The notes under the pieces: model-generated | Databases searched by the model: none | Seen by the model: only the letters and a program-made list of their open reading frames with translations | What the model was told of the DNA's origin: nothing | Assembly (NCBI GenBank): GCA_032690845.1 | Contig: CM064434.1 | Coordinates: forward strand, 30,773,069-30,837,068 | From: Eleusine coracana subsp. coracana | Lineage: Eukaryota > Streptophyta > Magnoliopsida > Poales > Poaceae | Length of the DNA: 64,000 bases | Direction of reading: 5' to 3' | Shown: positions 1 through 9,472 of the stretch, piece by piece | Numbering within the stretch: position 1 is the stretch's first letter | How the letters are laid out: each line of letters begins with the position of its first letter | Made by a program: the position numbers and the translations under genes

Positions 1-534
1 GTATAGTGGCTGCAGCAAGATTCAGGGTGAGTGGAACGTACAACAAAAGAATTGCAGAGATTGGTCAACAGTGAAATGTACACATCACCTTTAAGTAAAA
101 CTCCTGCAATAATAGAAACTGAACGTTGAAATGTATGCGCCACAAAAGAATTGCTTGCAGTAAGCGCCATCTCATGTGAACAAAGTCCTAAATCCAGTTT
201 ATGCAATGGAGCTGACATAGTTTCAACAATATTAGCCCAAAAAACTTCTGATGAATAGCTCTGCCTGAAAAGGCACCGACAATGACAGACTTATAGTAGA
301 TCTTGACCTTCAATTTGATGGAAAAATAAAAACAGCACCCTGCGCCTAAATGAATCAGGACCAATGCCTAAATCAAAATGCAATCAGGCCAAAAGAAAAG
401 TTTTTATGCTGAAACCATGATATTTCATACTGAAAAGAAAATTGCCCAATCAGTAGTAAGCATGGGAAAACTATTGTTAGCCGTGAAGAAATTACTCACT
501 CTAAATGCTTTTAACTCTACATTATGATCATCCC
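1..534. other. Flanking DNA left of element A, no gene seen
   Basis: AT-rich sequence with no long open frame and no recognisable motif. It is the target into which element A inserted. It would have continued at 14780-14876 and 22310 onward before A and T arrived. It could be intron, intergenic DNA or an old repeat; the sequence does not decide. Confidence 0.5.
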
Positions 535-567
535 TGTCGAGAGATATTCTCGATAGTAGTTCTAGAT

Positions 568-842
568 TGTAACACACGGCCCATCCATTCGGCCTTGTGC
601 CACTATGCGACTACAGCCCACCCCACGACCCAGTCTAGAGAGCAGCTATACATAGCAGAGGTCAAAGCATCAAGGAGATTATCGAGAAAATTAGAAACAG
701 AAATCGGGATTCATCTCTTTCGGTCGTCTTCCTCGCGGAGGGTCGATTCCGGCAAGCTGTTCGCCCGTCTCGCTCGACGGCGACGCCCTGTCCACGTGCT
801 CACGTCGTGGTGGTGGCTCATCGGTGGCCTCGGGCTGTGACA
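568..842 (+). repeat. 5' LTR of element B
   Basis: 275 bp, begins TGTAACACACG and ends GGGCTGTGACA; near-identical to 2902-3176. A weak TATA-like stretch (CTATACATAG) lies near position 647. Confidence 0.92.
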
Positions 843-843
843 G

Positions 844-858
844 TTGGTTATCAGAGCC
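844..858 (+). promoter_or_regulatory. Primer binding site of element B (tRNA-iMet-like)
   Basis: TTGGTTATCAGAGCC directly follows the 5' LTR. It equals the usual plant primer site TGGTATCAGAGCC apart from one extra T. The inserted base may weaken priming. Confidence 0.75.
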
Positions 859-893
859 TTACCTTTCCTTCGCGTGTGGGTTTGGTGGAGTCC

Positions 894-2906
894 ATGGCGG
901 CAGCGGTGATCGAGATGCGGTCGGAGAGGATGAAGGGGACGGTGAGGTGGTTCAACGCCATCAAGGGGTCCGGCTTTGTTACTCCTGACAACGGCGGCGG
1001 GTACCTCTACTTCCACCAGCTCTCCCTGGTGTCCGATGGGCGCGACAGCTACAACAACCTCGACATCGGCGACACCATCGAGTTCGAGATCCGGACGGAC
1101 TGGGACGGGCGCTCCAGAGCCTTCAGCATCACAACTTCTGGTGGCGGCACAACTTCTGGTGGCGGCGCAGTCACTGGTGGCTCCCACCCTGATGGATGCG
1201 ACTGTAGCGCCAGTGACGCGAGCTACGGCGGGGAGGGTGATTTCAGCCACATTGGTGGTCGCTGCCACAACGGCACTGGTGGTCGTGGCTGCTATAGCTG
1301 CGACGAGGAGGTTGCTGCTCTTCCAATGTGGTCTGAAGGTATTGCACTTCCTGTGTTCGATGAAATGCTTCCTTCAGCCATTGTTTGGGATGAGCAAATT
1401 GGGCATGGTGTCAGCTATCGTGGGGGCCTATTAGAGCAACTAGCTCGAGGTGGAGAATACATCTGTGGTAAGGAGATTTTGATGGAGTCCTCTCTGCCAC
1501 CATCACCACCAAGTGAGTTGATTCGTGCAGATGGCAAAGGAACTTCTATGTGTACTGCTTACCAAGTGTTTGAGGAAATGCCTTTGTTGGATGTTATGTG
1601 GGATAAGGATGTGTCACGGGACAGTGATTTGATGTGTCATGGTTTACTAAAACAATTAGCTCAAGGTACAGAGTTATTTGTTGATCAGGATCAAAAGTTG
1701 GTTGCCAATTCAAACGACATGGTCAAGCTAACTCATGTCAGTGAGGTTCTACTGGAGCTTGTCATTGATTCAGTACAGGAGAACGCCAATGCATTTGAGA
1801 AAACAGTAGTTTCAGATCAGCAAGATGAGGTGTTCAGCGAATTGCCTAGCAAGATGGTGTTGTGGGATGAGGAGACGTTATCACACTGCAACACACATGG
1901 CGGACTACAACAATTATCTTTGGGTGTGGATTGCACGGTGCCTGTGAAAGTGGTCCTGCAGACCAAGCACAAATCAGGTGAGGTGCTTACTCCTGTATGC
2001 AGCTCGTTGCTACCTTTGGAGCATAATGGGGGTACTAAAAACAAATTGGTTGAGAGAACATTGGAGTATGGTATGACTGGCATGAATCAGATGGTAACTT
2101 CAGGTCACCACAAGATCATGGAAGGGGAGCTGCTTGGGGTGGTTCTATGCTTTCCTTCCATACAAATCTATGAAGGTTCTTGCACTCAGTCTAAGTTAGC
2201 TCAGCAAGCATGGTGGCATGTTGGTTTCAGCCCAGGAGAAGCTGATGAGCAACCTGTGATATACGGCAAGGCAAACTTCTCTCTTAGACAATGGGATCCA
2301 GGAATTGTGAGATATGTGGCATTAATCAAATATAAAATATGCAACTCATTTCAGTTTCTTCAGAGTTCGGTCACACTATTGGTGCCTCTCTTGCAAGTTC
2401 TCTATGCTGCCTATCTAAAAAAATTGGGCTTGATGTTGAGCATACATATTATTATATGGCTCAGGTTAAGAAGATTTGTTGTGACAACTGAACTGAAACT
2501 GATGATAGTGTGTCTGTTGTTACAAGAGGAGAATTGTGCATCAATTGGAGTTAGAAGCAAGTGGCAGCAAGCAAGCCTGCGAGATGGTGATGTCTTTAGT
2601 CACATGCTAGCTTGGATGCGAAATGGTGTCAGTTCTAGGAGCATGCTAAAGCAACCAGTTCTGAACGAAATGCAGTCACGACAACTTGGTAGATGTATTC
2701 TGTCAGCAACAAGTGACATGCAACTCGAGCCATACATGACACGACAATGGGACCCTGGTATTCGAATTGTCAAGTTAAATGAGATTGCTCAGGACAGCCT
2801 ACTTTCAGAGCTCTTTCAGATAAGATGGCAGATGCAAAAAGAGCAGAGTTATATATGTCATGTAAGACATGGTGTTGCTTGGGGACAAGGCGAGGCGGTA
2901 GTGTAA
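894..2906 (+). CDS. Cold-shock-domain protein of element B
   Basis: A 670-residue open frame; the start at 894 is chosen because MAAAVIEMRSERMKGTVRWFN matches the N-terminus of plant cold-shock/GRP2-like proteins. The frame is also open upstream to 807, inside the LTR. Residues 13-80 form a cold-shock domain with RNP1-like KGSGFV (24-29) and RNP2-like LYFH (38-41), so single-stranded nucleic acid binding is the expected role. A short Gly/Ser-rich part follows, then a degenerate Cys cluster (GCYSC) that may be the remnant of a zinc knuckle. Three diverged repeats start near residues 154, 225 and 313 (pattern VF-E-P...WD...GLL-QLA-G). QWDPGI occurs twice, near 466 and 618. Residues about 475-545 are hydrophobic and unlike the rest, so may be frameshifted or an unspliced intron. 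The TAA stop lies in the first bases of the 3' LTR. Function beyond the first domain is unknown. Confidence 0.7.
   Translation: MAAAVIEMRSERMKGTVRWFNAIKGSGFVTPDNGGGYLYFHQLSLVSDGRDSYNNLDIGDTIEFEIRTDWDGRSRAFSITTSGGGTTSGGGAVTGGSHPDGCDCSASDASYGGEGDFSHIGGRCHNGTGGRGCYSCDEEVAALPMWSEGIALPVFDEMLPSAIVWDEQIGHGVSYRGGLLEQLARGGEYICGKEILMESSLPPSPPSELIRADGKGTSMCTAYQVFEEMPLLDVMWDKDVSRDSDLMCHGLLKQLAQGTELFVDQDQKLVANSNDMVKLTHVSEVLLELVIDSVQENANAFEKTVVSDQQDEVFSELPSKMVLWDEETLSHCNTHGGLQQLSLGVDCTVPVKVVLQTKHKSGEVLTPVCSSLLPLEHNGGTKNKLVERTLEYGMTGMNQMVTSGHHKIMEGELLGVVLCFPSIQIYEGSCTQSKLAQQAWWHVGFSPGEADEQPVIYGKANFSLRQWDPGIVRYVALIKYKICNSFQFLQSSVTLLVPLLQVLYAAYLKKLGLMLSIHIIIWLRLRRFVVTTELKLMIVCLLLQEENCASIGVRSKWQQASLRDGDVFSHMLAWMRNGVSSRSMLKQPVLNEMQSRQLGRCILSATSDMQLEPYMTRQWDPGIRIVKLNEIAQDSLLSELFQIRWQMQKEQSYICHVRHGVAWGQGEAVV
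2880..2901 (+). promoter_or_regulatory. Polypurine-like tract of element B
   Basis: A purine-rich stretch ending GGCGAGGCGGTAG directly before the TG of the 3' LTR, where the plus-strand primer is expected. It is interrupted by a few pyrimidines, so it is a weak tract. Confidence 0.55.
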
Positions 2907-3176
2907 CACACGTCCCATCCATTTGGCCTTGTGCCACTATGCGACTATAGCCCAGCCCACGGCCCAGTCTAGAGAGCAGCTATACATAGCAGAGGTCAAA
3001 GCATCGAGGGGATTATCGAGAAAATCAAAAACAGAAATCGGGATTCATCCCTTTCGGTCGTCTTCCTGGCGGAGGGTCAATTCCGGCAAGCTGTTCACCC
3101 GTCTCGCTCGACGGTGACGCCCTGTCCACGTGCTCACGTCCAGGTGTTGGCTCGCCGGTGGCCTCGGGCTGTGACA
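2902..3176 (+). repeat. 3' LTR of element B
   Basis: 275 bp, same ends as 568-842. Its first bases TGTAA supply the stop codon of the cold-shock ORF. It is followed by the second copy of TAGAT. Confidence 0.92.
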
Positions 3177-3336
3177 TAGATATGCGTATGAGTATGAAAG
3201 ATCGATGGACACAAGGTTTATACAGGTTCGGGCCTCCCGAAGGATAATAACCCGATGTCATGTTTGGTATTTCTGTATTGCTAGGGTTCGCACTAGAATT
3301 AGAGTTCTAATACGAGTCTGTGTTTTGTCGAAGGCA

Positions 3337-3368
3337 CCCTGCCCCCCTTATATATCCGAAGGGCAGGG
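3337..3368 (-). promoter_or_regulatory. TATA region inside a GC hairpin, element A left LTR
   Basis: Perfect 8-bp stems CCCTGCCC (3337-3344) and GGGCAGGG (3361-3368) enclose 16 bases containing TTATATAT. The same arrangement is at 14560-14591 in the other LTR. It is probably the LTR core promoter. Confidence 0.6.
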
Positions 3369-3557
3369 GTTTACATGGTAATCTTTTAGTCGGTTACAAC
3401 AGATCCTATCTATCCAACATATCTGCTAACCTAACTTGCTGCTTACTCAAACAAGCATTTAAGTAAATATCTTCTGGACCGAATACACCATAGCCGAGCC
3501 CCTGGCCCACTCGGCCAGTTAGCCGAGTGGTTAATTGTCCCGGGTATATATGTCCCA

Positions 3558-4219
3558 TAGTAGCCCCCAAGCACTTTCCATTTTGAATCGTCGCCTTGAT
3601 TTGCCTCGATATCTTATGAAATTGGGAAGTGTTTTTTCTATTACTTCTGATAACTCTTCTTCATAAGTGCCTGAAAAAGACATAGCCTATGAATATAGCC
3701 CCCAACTCAGAAGGTTGTTGAGTCTATACCGAAGCAACTTTTGAGTTATTGAAAAATATCCAATAATCAAAATTAATCTTGTCCCTCAACACAAAAAGGC
3801 ATAATGACATCTGAATCTTTTGATTTGTCAAACTAAACTAAACAAGCTCCATATTTTGCTAAATTTCTCCCGTTCACCGAGTGATGCATCACCAAATTAA
3901 TAACGAGATCCACAATGCTGAATCATCCTTAATCTGAGTGATTTATCATAAAATTCAATTGACATAGCCCCCAAGATTGGTGATGTATTAATTGTAGTAA
4001 TATAGTACAAAAATACAGTCCCCAAGATTGGTGCCAAGATAATCCGAGTGATTTTATCACAAAATATCAAAAGGTACAATTTTCAAGATTGAAATTGCAA
4101 CAATCTGAGTGATTTATCACTAACATTAATATTGGCAACATTCGAGGTTATCGCTTGAAAATAATCTTGATAGCATAATAAATGCATGTACCAATTAACA
4201 TAACCGGACTTAACAGGCT
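3558..4219. other. Non-coding 3' region of element A with short repeats
   Basis: It begins with the complement of the polypurine tract (TAGTAGCCCCCAAG). From about 3890 to 4130 there are three or four imperfect copies of a unit with AATCYGAGTGATTTATCA and CCCCAAGATTGGTG. Related GAGTGA-rich repeats occur in element H. No coding frame is seen. Confidence 0.6.
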
Positions 4220-4450
4220 ATGAGAAGCCTCGGCCCACTAGGTTATCTATCCATTATAAAAGTGCCACAGAACAGTCGCATCCCTTCGTCTTCATTTCAT
4301 TGCCGCCGCCATCTTGCGCACACAAACCCTAGATCTCAGGCCTCCATTTTGCCGCCGCCTCCATCTTCACCCATAAACCCTAGATCCCGGGCCTCCATTT
4401 CCATCCAGAAACTCCACGCAACCGCTATCCACTGTACTAAAACAAGAGCA

Positions 4451-7400
4451 ATGGCCCCAAAGCGCACCCGTCAAATCGCTAAGTCTCAATCCGAGAGGCA
4501 ATCTTCTCCTAGAAAGGGCGAAGAGGAAGATACAGTCTTTGACATCCCTGCTGGCATCAAGGAGTTCCCCATGTCAGCCATGGATTCTGAGAAGATCAAT
4601 AGATTGGTGATTGATGGCGTGTTGCAGGATCAACAGACCGGAGGATGGATCGAGGCCATAGGTCAGAGATTTCCCCAACCTCCCGTCAACCAAATCATGG
4701 TTTTCTCCTCCTTTTTCTATCGTGGATTTGGGATCCCATGTTGCGACTTCTTTTGGGGACTTCTTTTCTTTTATGGCATCAACCTTGTCAATCTAAATCC
4801 AAATTCTATATTACATATCGCCATATTTATTCATCTATGTGAAGTGTTCTTGGGTATCTATTCCCATTTCGATACCTTCAAGGAACTGTTTGTATTGAAG
4901 TCGAACAACAGTAATGTCATAGGAGGTGCTGGATTCCAATTAAGGAATAAATCCAAGTATATTGATGTGCCACTTCCATCAACCAACAAGCGGTGGCACG
5001 CGGACTGGTTTTACCATGGAAACCACGCTCCATCTTTGTCAGAAACGACAGCCAATACCCCCAAGCCATGACCCGAGTGGTCAGCAAAGGCTCATCCAAA
5101 CAAGAAGTCTCAGGTTGATGCTATATTAAATCATATTGCTTATCTCAAGTCTAAAGGATATACCGGCGTACACGTTGCCGCAATCTTCATATATCCCCGT
5201 GTACATTCTATCAAGAAATGCCATGTTCTAGGATGGAAATTTCAATTAGCCTCAGACCCCACAATGGAAGTGCCAGAAATATTGTCAGAGAGGGAATTGT
5301 CATTGCGTCTGGAGAACATATTTGCATCACTTCTTGGTTGGACTCCAGGGAGTGCAAAATCTGGACATCATTCCGAGACTGATAGGAGTACAGTAAGTTA
5401 TCCACCTCGCTGCTTGAAAAATTAACACCTCTTTCATTATGTTTAGTAACAAATTATACATCACATATGTTGCAGAACCTTGATGTATATGTGTCCAATC
5501 CACAACTACCACCGACACCACGAAAGAAATCTCCCACTGAACCATCATCCTCCAAGCGTCGCAAGGCGCACATTGAAGACTTTGATGAAGAAGAATCTCT
5601 AGCTGAAAGAATAGCTAGACTCCAAGGAGAAGCGAAGAAGAAGACTTCAGAGAAGACCTCCACCACTCAGCAGACCATGAATGCACGCAAAAAAGAGCAA
5701 GCTCGTCCGAGTGAGTCTAGCAAGACCAACCTTGTTAGGGAGGCATCAGACATGACGAACATCCCAAGGCCAACTAGCCCGCCTCCGAAGGTGTCAGGCT
5801 TAAAATTTAAGCGTCGCGCAAGGTAAATAAAACAATGTAGATTGATGCGCAGCTTTTCAATGAACAATTGTGTAATCTCTATTATCTTGACAGGTCGATC
5901 GGGGGAACGTCATTTGAGGAAATCCCGGTGCAAAGTTCAGTTCCTGAGAAAAATCAGGATACACCACCTGTCAGGTCATCCAGAGATGATGTCCCAGGCC
6001 ACTCGGTAGAGAAGCCAAGTGATTTAAAGAATGCAACCGAATCCACTCGGCCACAAGCTAGCCAGGCTGAGTCACCTAATGTCCCAAGACCTGAATATGT
6101 CTGAGATGGCAGCAGGTGCTAATACTCCTGCCTCCACCAAACCCGAAGAGCCATCACTGGTATTTGAAACAATGCCAGAACCAACATATGAGTATCCAAT
6201 CGGTCCGGAGGAAAATGTCACGCCTACTCCCATTCACCGAGTAGTAAAAGAGGGTGCTGTGGAACAGCCCACAACGACTAGGTCAGTATATCATATTGGC
6301 CGATTTGCCATCACCGGATTTGATGAGTCGGCAGAACAAGCGGAGTTGAAAAATTTTGAAGAACATACTGAAAAAGCCTACCATTCCTTCCAGGTATTCC
6401 TCCCTTCTTGAAAAATGATGTCGATAATAGTAATCACCAAACCTGGCTATGAAGTTTCAACCATATAACTCGTCATCATTGTAGGCTCTGAAAACTCATA
6501 TGACCAACAAGAGTAAGCTTCTGCAACTTGTCGAGAGGCATTATGCCAAAGCCGTAGATTTAGAAGATCAACTTGCCAAAGAGAGACTGGAAGTCGGACG
6601 CTTATCAGTCGATCTAAAAGCCCGTTCATCTCAAGTTGATGAACTTCAGTTTGAGCTACAAGGTACGAGATCCACAAAGCCTATACCTCGCATGCTATCT
6701 CTGGAATATGAATATCTGACCTCATCCATACAGAGGTATCATGAACGCTGGAAGTGAAGCAAAAACAAGATGCCCAGTCGGCCGCTCAAATTGCAAGTCT
6801 GGAAGGCCGTATAAAAGAATTGGAGTCGTCTGACTAAGCTATTGAAGCTTTGAAAACCGAGAACCAGGGATTAAAAAGGCAGCTCCAGGACTCGGAAGAG
6901 ATCAAAAATAATTTGGAAAAGTTGAAAGACGACTGCAAGATATTGCAAGAATCCCTAACTTCTTGGAAGAAAAGGGCTGAAGGTAAAAATCACTATACCT
7001 ATACATATGAAAATACAGCTATATATTAAAATGTTTATAACTAACAGATGTTGAAGGAACAATAAAAAGCCATAGGGAGAGAAACACAAAGCTGGAAACC
7101 AAACTATTGAAAGCCGAAAAGATCTTCAAAAAGGTTGTAGATGAGCAAAACCAATTCCAAAAAGCCTTCAAGAAGTTGAAAAGCTTAAGGAAGAATACAA
7201 GGAAAAGGTTGCCACCCTCGAAGCTGAAAAATTAGATGGTGAGAAACGCCTAAGAGGTAAGTGTTGTTAGCATAATACCTTTATTCCCAAGTTTATATGT
7301 ACCTAGGTATATGTAATTGTTGTACTTCTGTAGGGTCAAAAAGGTCCTATGAGCTTTTGCAGAAGAAATTTATAGAGGGTAATGAAAACCTTCGATGGTC

Positions 7401-7728
7401 TCTTGCAGCTCTTCAGAAAGATGTAGAGGTGGTCGCCCAGTACGTGTACCCTGAAGAAAAACCACCTTGGTGTCGAGATCTGATGACTAGGCTACAAAGG
7501 GCACCCGGCCGATTAAAAGAACATGCTCGACATGTTGCGGAGCTAGCCGGCGCACAAGACCTAGCAATAGCAAAATCTCACATCCCCAGCATAGAGCTAG
7601 ATGTGGTTGCAGAAGATTTCCACGAAGATCTCTCTGACGAGCAATGTGAAGCCCTTCTGGCTGAGGCGCAAAAAACGGCGCATGTATTAGCCGACCAAAT
7701 AGAGCTAGATCCCTTACCCAAAGTGTAA
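4451..7728 (+). pseudogene. Antisense accessory gene of element A (gypsy-type transposon domain plus coiled coil)
   Basis: It lies opposite to gag-pol, between integrase and 3' LTR. The start MAPKRTRQ at 4451 opens a first exon with the domain known from Pfam as 'putative gypsy type transposon' (segments such as HIAIFIHLCEVFLGI and YIDVPLPS). A TGA at 5069-5071 interrupts it, and the frame then stays open to about 5392. Likely introns with GT-AG ends: 5393-5475, 5823-5893, 6394-6484, one from 6663, 6983-7047 and 7257-7333. Later exons are charged and coiled-coil-like; the last (7334-7728) ends ...LDPLPKV. Other damage: TGA at 6102-6104, TAA at 6835-6837 and a frame change in the exon starting at 7048. 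Such antisense spliced ORFs are known in grass Tat elements; their function is unknown. Confidence 0.75.
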
Positions 7729-8248
7729 GGAGTTGTAAAGCTTAAAATACTGTATTACATCTCTGTTGCTGTAATATAACTAAGGTTTGATAGACCGCTA
7801 TGGTCTAGATTCATTACCAGTATTGTAATGAATTCTTGGGTTGTGCTGCTTTGTATATGTATTGTATGAACTCGTGTTAAACACTCACAACCAATACACA
7901 ACTCATGTCAGCACTCTAAACAACGCTCCCAATAAACGATATGAACCGTGGAGACTAAGAACTCACTCGGTCAAGCATATGCGAATTGGAAGAATTATCT
8001 TGGTCCCTAACAGACGGCAAGAACCCTGGGGACTAAGTAACCCGCTTGGTCGACATGCACGAGTTAGGGTGATAGCATGTATCAGAATTTGAGCCATGAC
8101 TTCAACAATAACAACAATTATTCACAGAAATCATAAATTGCAAAACCAGGTATCATGACCATAATATATATATGTTTAGTAATAAAATAAAATAGAGTTA
8201 CAATAAACTATAAATATTAGGCATAAAAACGACGTAGCTGTGAAATTT
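7729..8248. other. Spacer between the antisense gene and integrase of element A
   Basis: Non-coding. It probably holds the 3' UTR of the plus-strand antisense gene and the end of the minus-strand pol transcript. Two similar stretches at about 7930-7970 and 8010-8050 (ACGATATGAACC/ACGGCAAGAACC...GACTAAG) suggest a short imperfect duplication. Confidence 0.45.
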
Positions 8249-9427
8249 CTAGGAACTTTGAAGGTCTGACCCGTCCTCATGCATTAATCGATAGGCGCTT
8301 GGCTGAGTGATTTCCTTTACAATAAAAGGTCCTTCCCATGGAGCCAACAGCTTGTGCTTACCGACCTTAGACTGAACTTGCTTCAAAACCAAGTCACCGA
8401 CGGAAAAACCTCGTGCTCGAACATTTTTGTCGTGATAACGTTGCAAGCTTTGCTGGTACTTTGCCGACCGAATTAAGGTGGCATCTCGCTGCTCCTCTAG
8501 CAAGAACAAGTCGTCACACCTATGGTCATTGGAGGTTTTTTCTTCATACGCTACCACACGTGGAGAGGCGAACAAAATCTCGATTGGTAACATGGCTTCC
8601 GAGCCATAAACCAAAGAAAAAGGGGAGTGCCCTGTGGCACGACTTACGTTGGTTCTAAGACCCCACAACATAGATGGCAATTCTCGAAGCCACCGTCAAG
8701 CATACTATTCCAGCCGATCAAATATACGAGGCTTAATTCCAGAAAGCAGGAGGCCATTTGCCCTCTCAACTTGGCCATTGCTCTGTGGATGGGCGGCCGA
8801 GGCATAGCCAATCTCAAAGCCGACTCGACCCGTAAACTCTTTGAACTCCTCTGCTGTGAATTGAGTACAATTGTTAGTGATGATCTTGTGTGGGGCACCG
8901 AACCGAGTGACTATTTCGATCATAAACTCGATGGCCTTTTTTGTCGAAATCTTACCGACTGGCTTTGCTTCAATCCATTTAGAGATCTTGTCCACTGCTA
9001 CGAAAAGGTGAGTAAAACCCCCTTGAGCCTTCATGAAGGGTCTAATAATATCTAAGCCCCATACTAAAAACGGCCAAGTTATTGGGATATTTTGAAGCTC
9101 TGTGGCAGGTACATGCATTTGGCGTGCAAAGAACTGACAACCTTCACACTTTCGGACGATTTCCTTGGCATCAGCACCCGTAGTCGGCCAGTAAAACCCC
9201 TGCCTCATTGCTTTGGCCACAATTGTTGATGGGCCTGCGTGATTCCCGCATATGCCAGCATGGATATTTCCTAATATAACTCTGCCCTCATCTTGTGACA
9301 AGCATTTCATCAGTACCCCATGTGGGCTTTGCTTGTACAAGAGATGATCGACTATACAATAAGATCGAGACTTGCGAATGATTCGTAGGGCTTCGTCTTT
9401 GTCGTGCGGTAGTGTGCCATGATCCAA
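8249..9427 (-). pseudogene. Integrase of element A
   Basis: The order is as expected for a Ty3/gypsy integrase: zinc-binding part (H...H with CEGCQFFARQ), catalytic core starting at WGLDI, then SNGQVERANG and a C-terminal part ending in the GKHKLLAPWEGPF region. The second catalytic aspartate is missing: the family motif ITDNGTQF reads ITNNCTQF here. Two in-frame stops (TAG, TGA) near 8690-8705 separate the core from the C-terminus, which continues in the same frame. No chromodomain is present, as expected for Tat elements. It cannot make an active enzyme. Confidence 0.88.
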
Positions 9428-9472
9428 ATACTCAATGAAGGAAGTGCGCCAATCTACCTCAATGACAGCTAC

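Larger units (their letters stand above)
568..3176 (+). mobile_element. Element B: small LTR retrotransposon carrying a cold-shock-domain ORF
   Basis: Two 275-bp direct repeats (568-842 and 2902-3176), both TG...CA, enclose 2059 bp. The 5-bp target duplication TAGAT is at 563-567 and 3177-3181. Directly after the 5' LTR is a site resembling the tRNA-iMet primer site, and before the 3' LTR is a purine-rich stretch. No protease, RT, RNase H or integrase motif is visible, so it must move in trans. By hand count the LTRs differ at about 19 of 275 positions, so the insertion is not recent. The organisation resembles gene-capturing plant elements such as maize Bs1, but I do not recognise this family. 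Confidence 0.92.
535..3557 (-). repeat. 3' LTR of element A, split by element B
   Basis: The LTR occupies 535-567 and 3182-3557 (about 409 bp without the insert) and matches 14365-14779. It starts TGTCGAGAG and ends TATGTCCCA on the plus strand. The gap between the two parts is exactly element B plus one copy of its 5-bp target duplication. Confidence 0.9.

Noticed and set aside
505..840. 111-residue plus-strand ORF over the junction of A and B
   Set aside because: It crosses the LTR boundary between two elements and has no domain; it is read-through of LTR sequence.
711..1268. 185-residue minus-strand ORF opposite the cold-shock domain
   Set aside because: It is the complement of a GC-rich coding region with low-complexity translation; the plus-strand frame has the clear domain.
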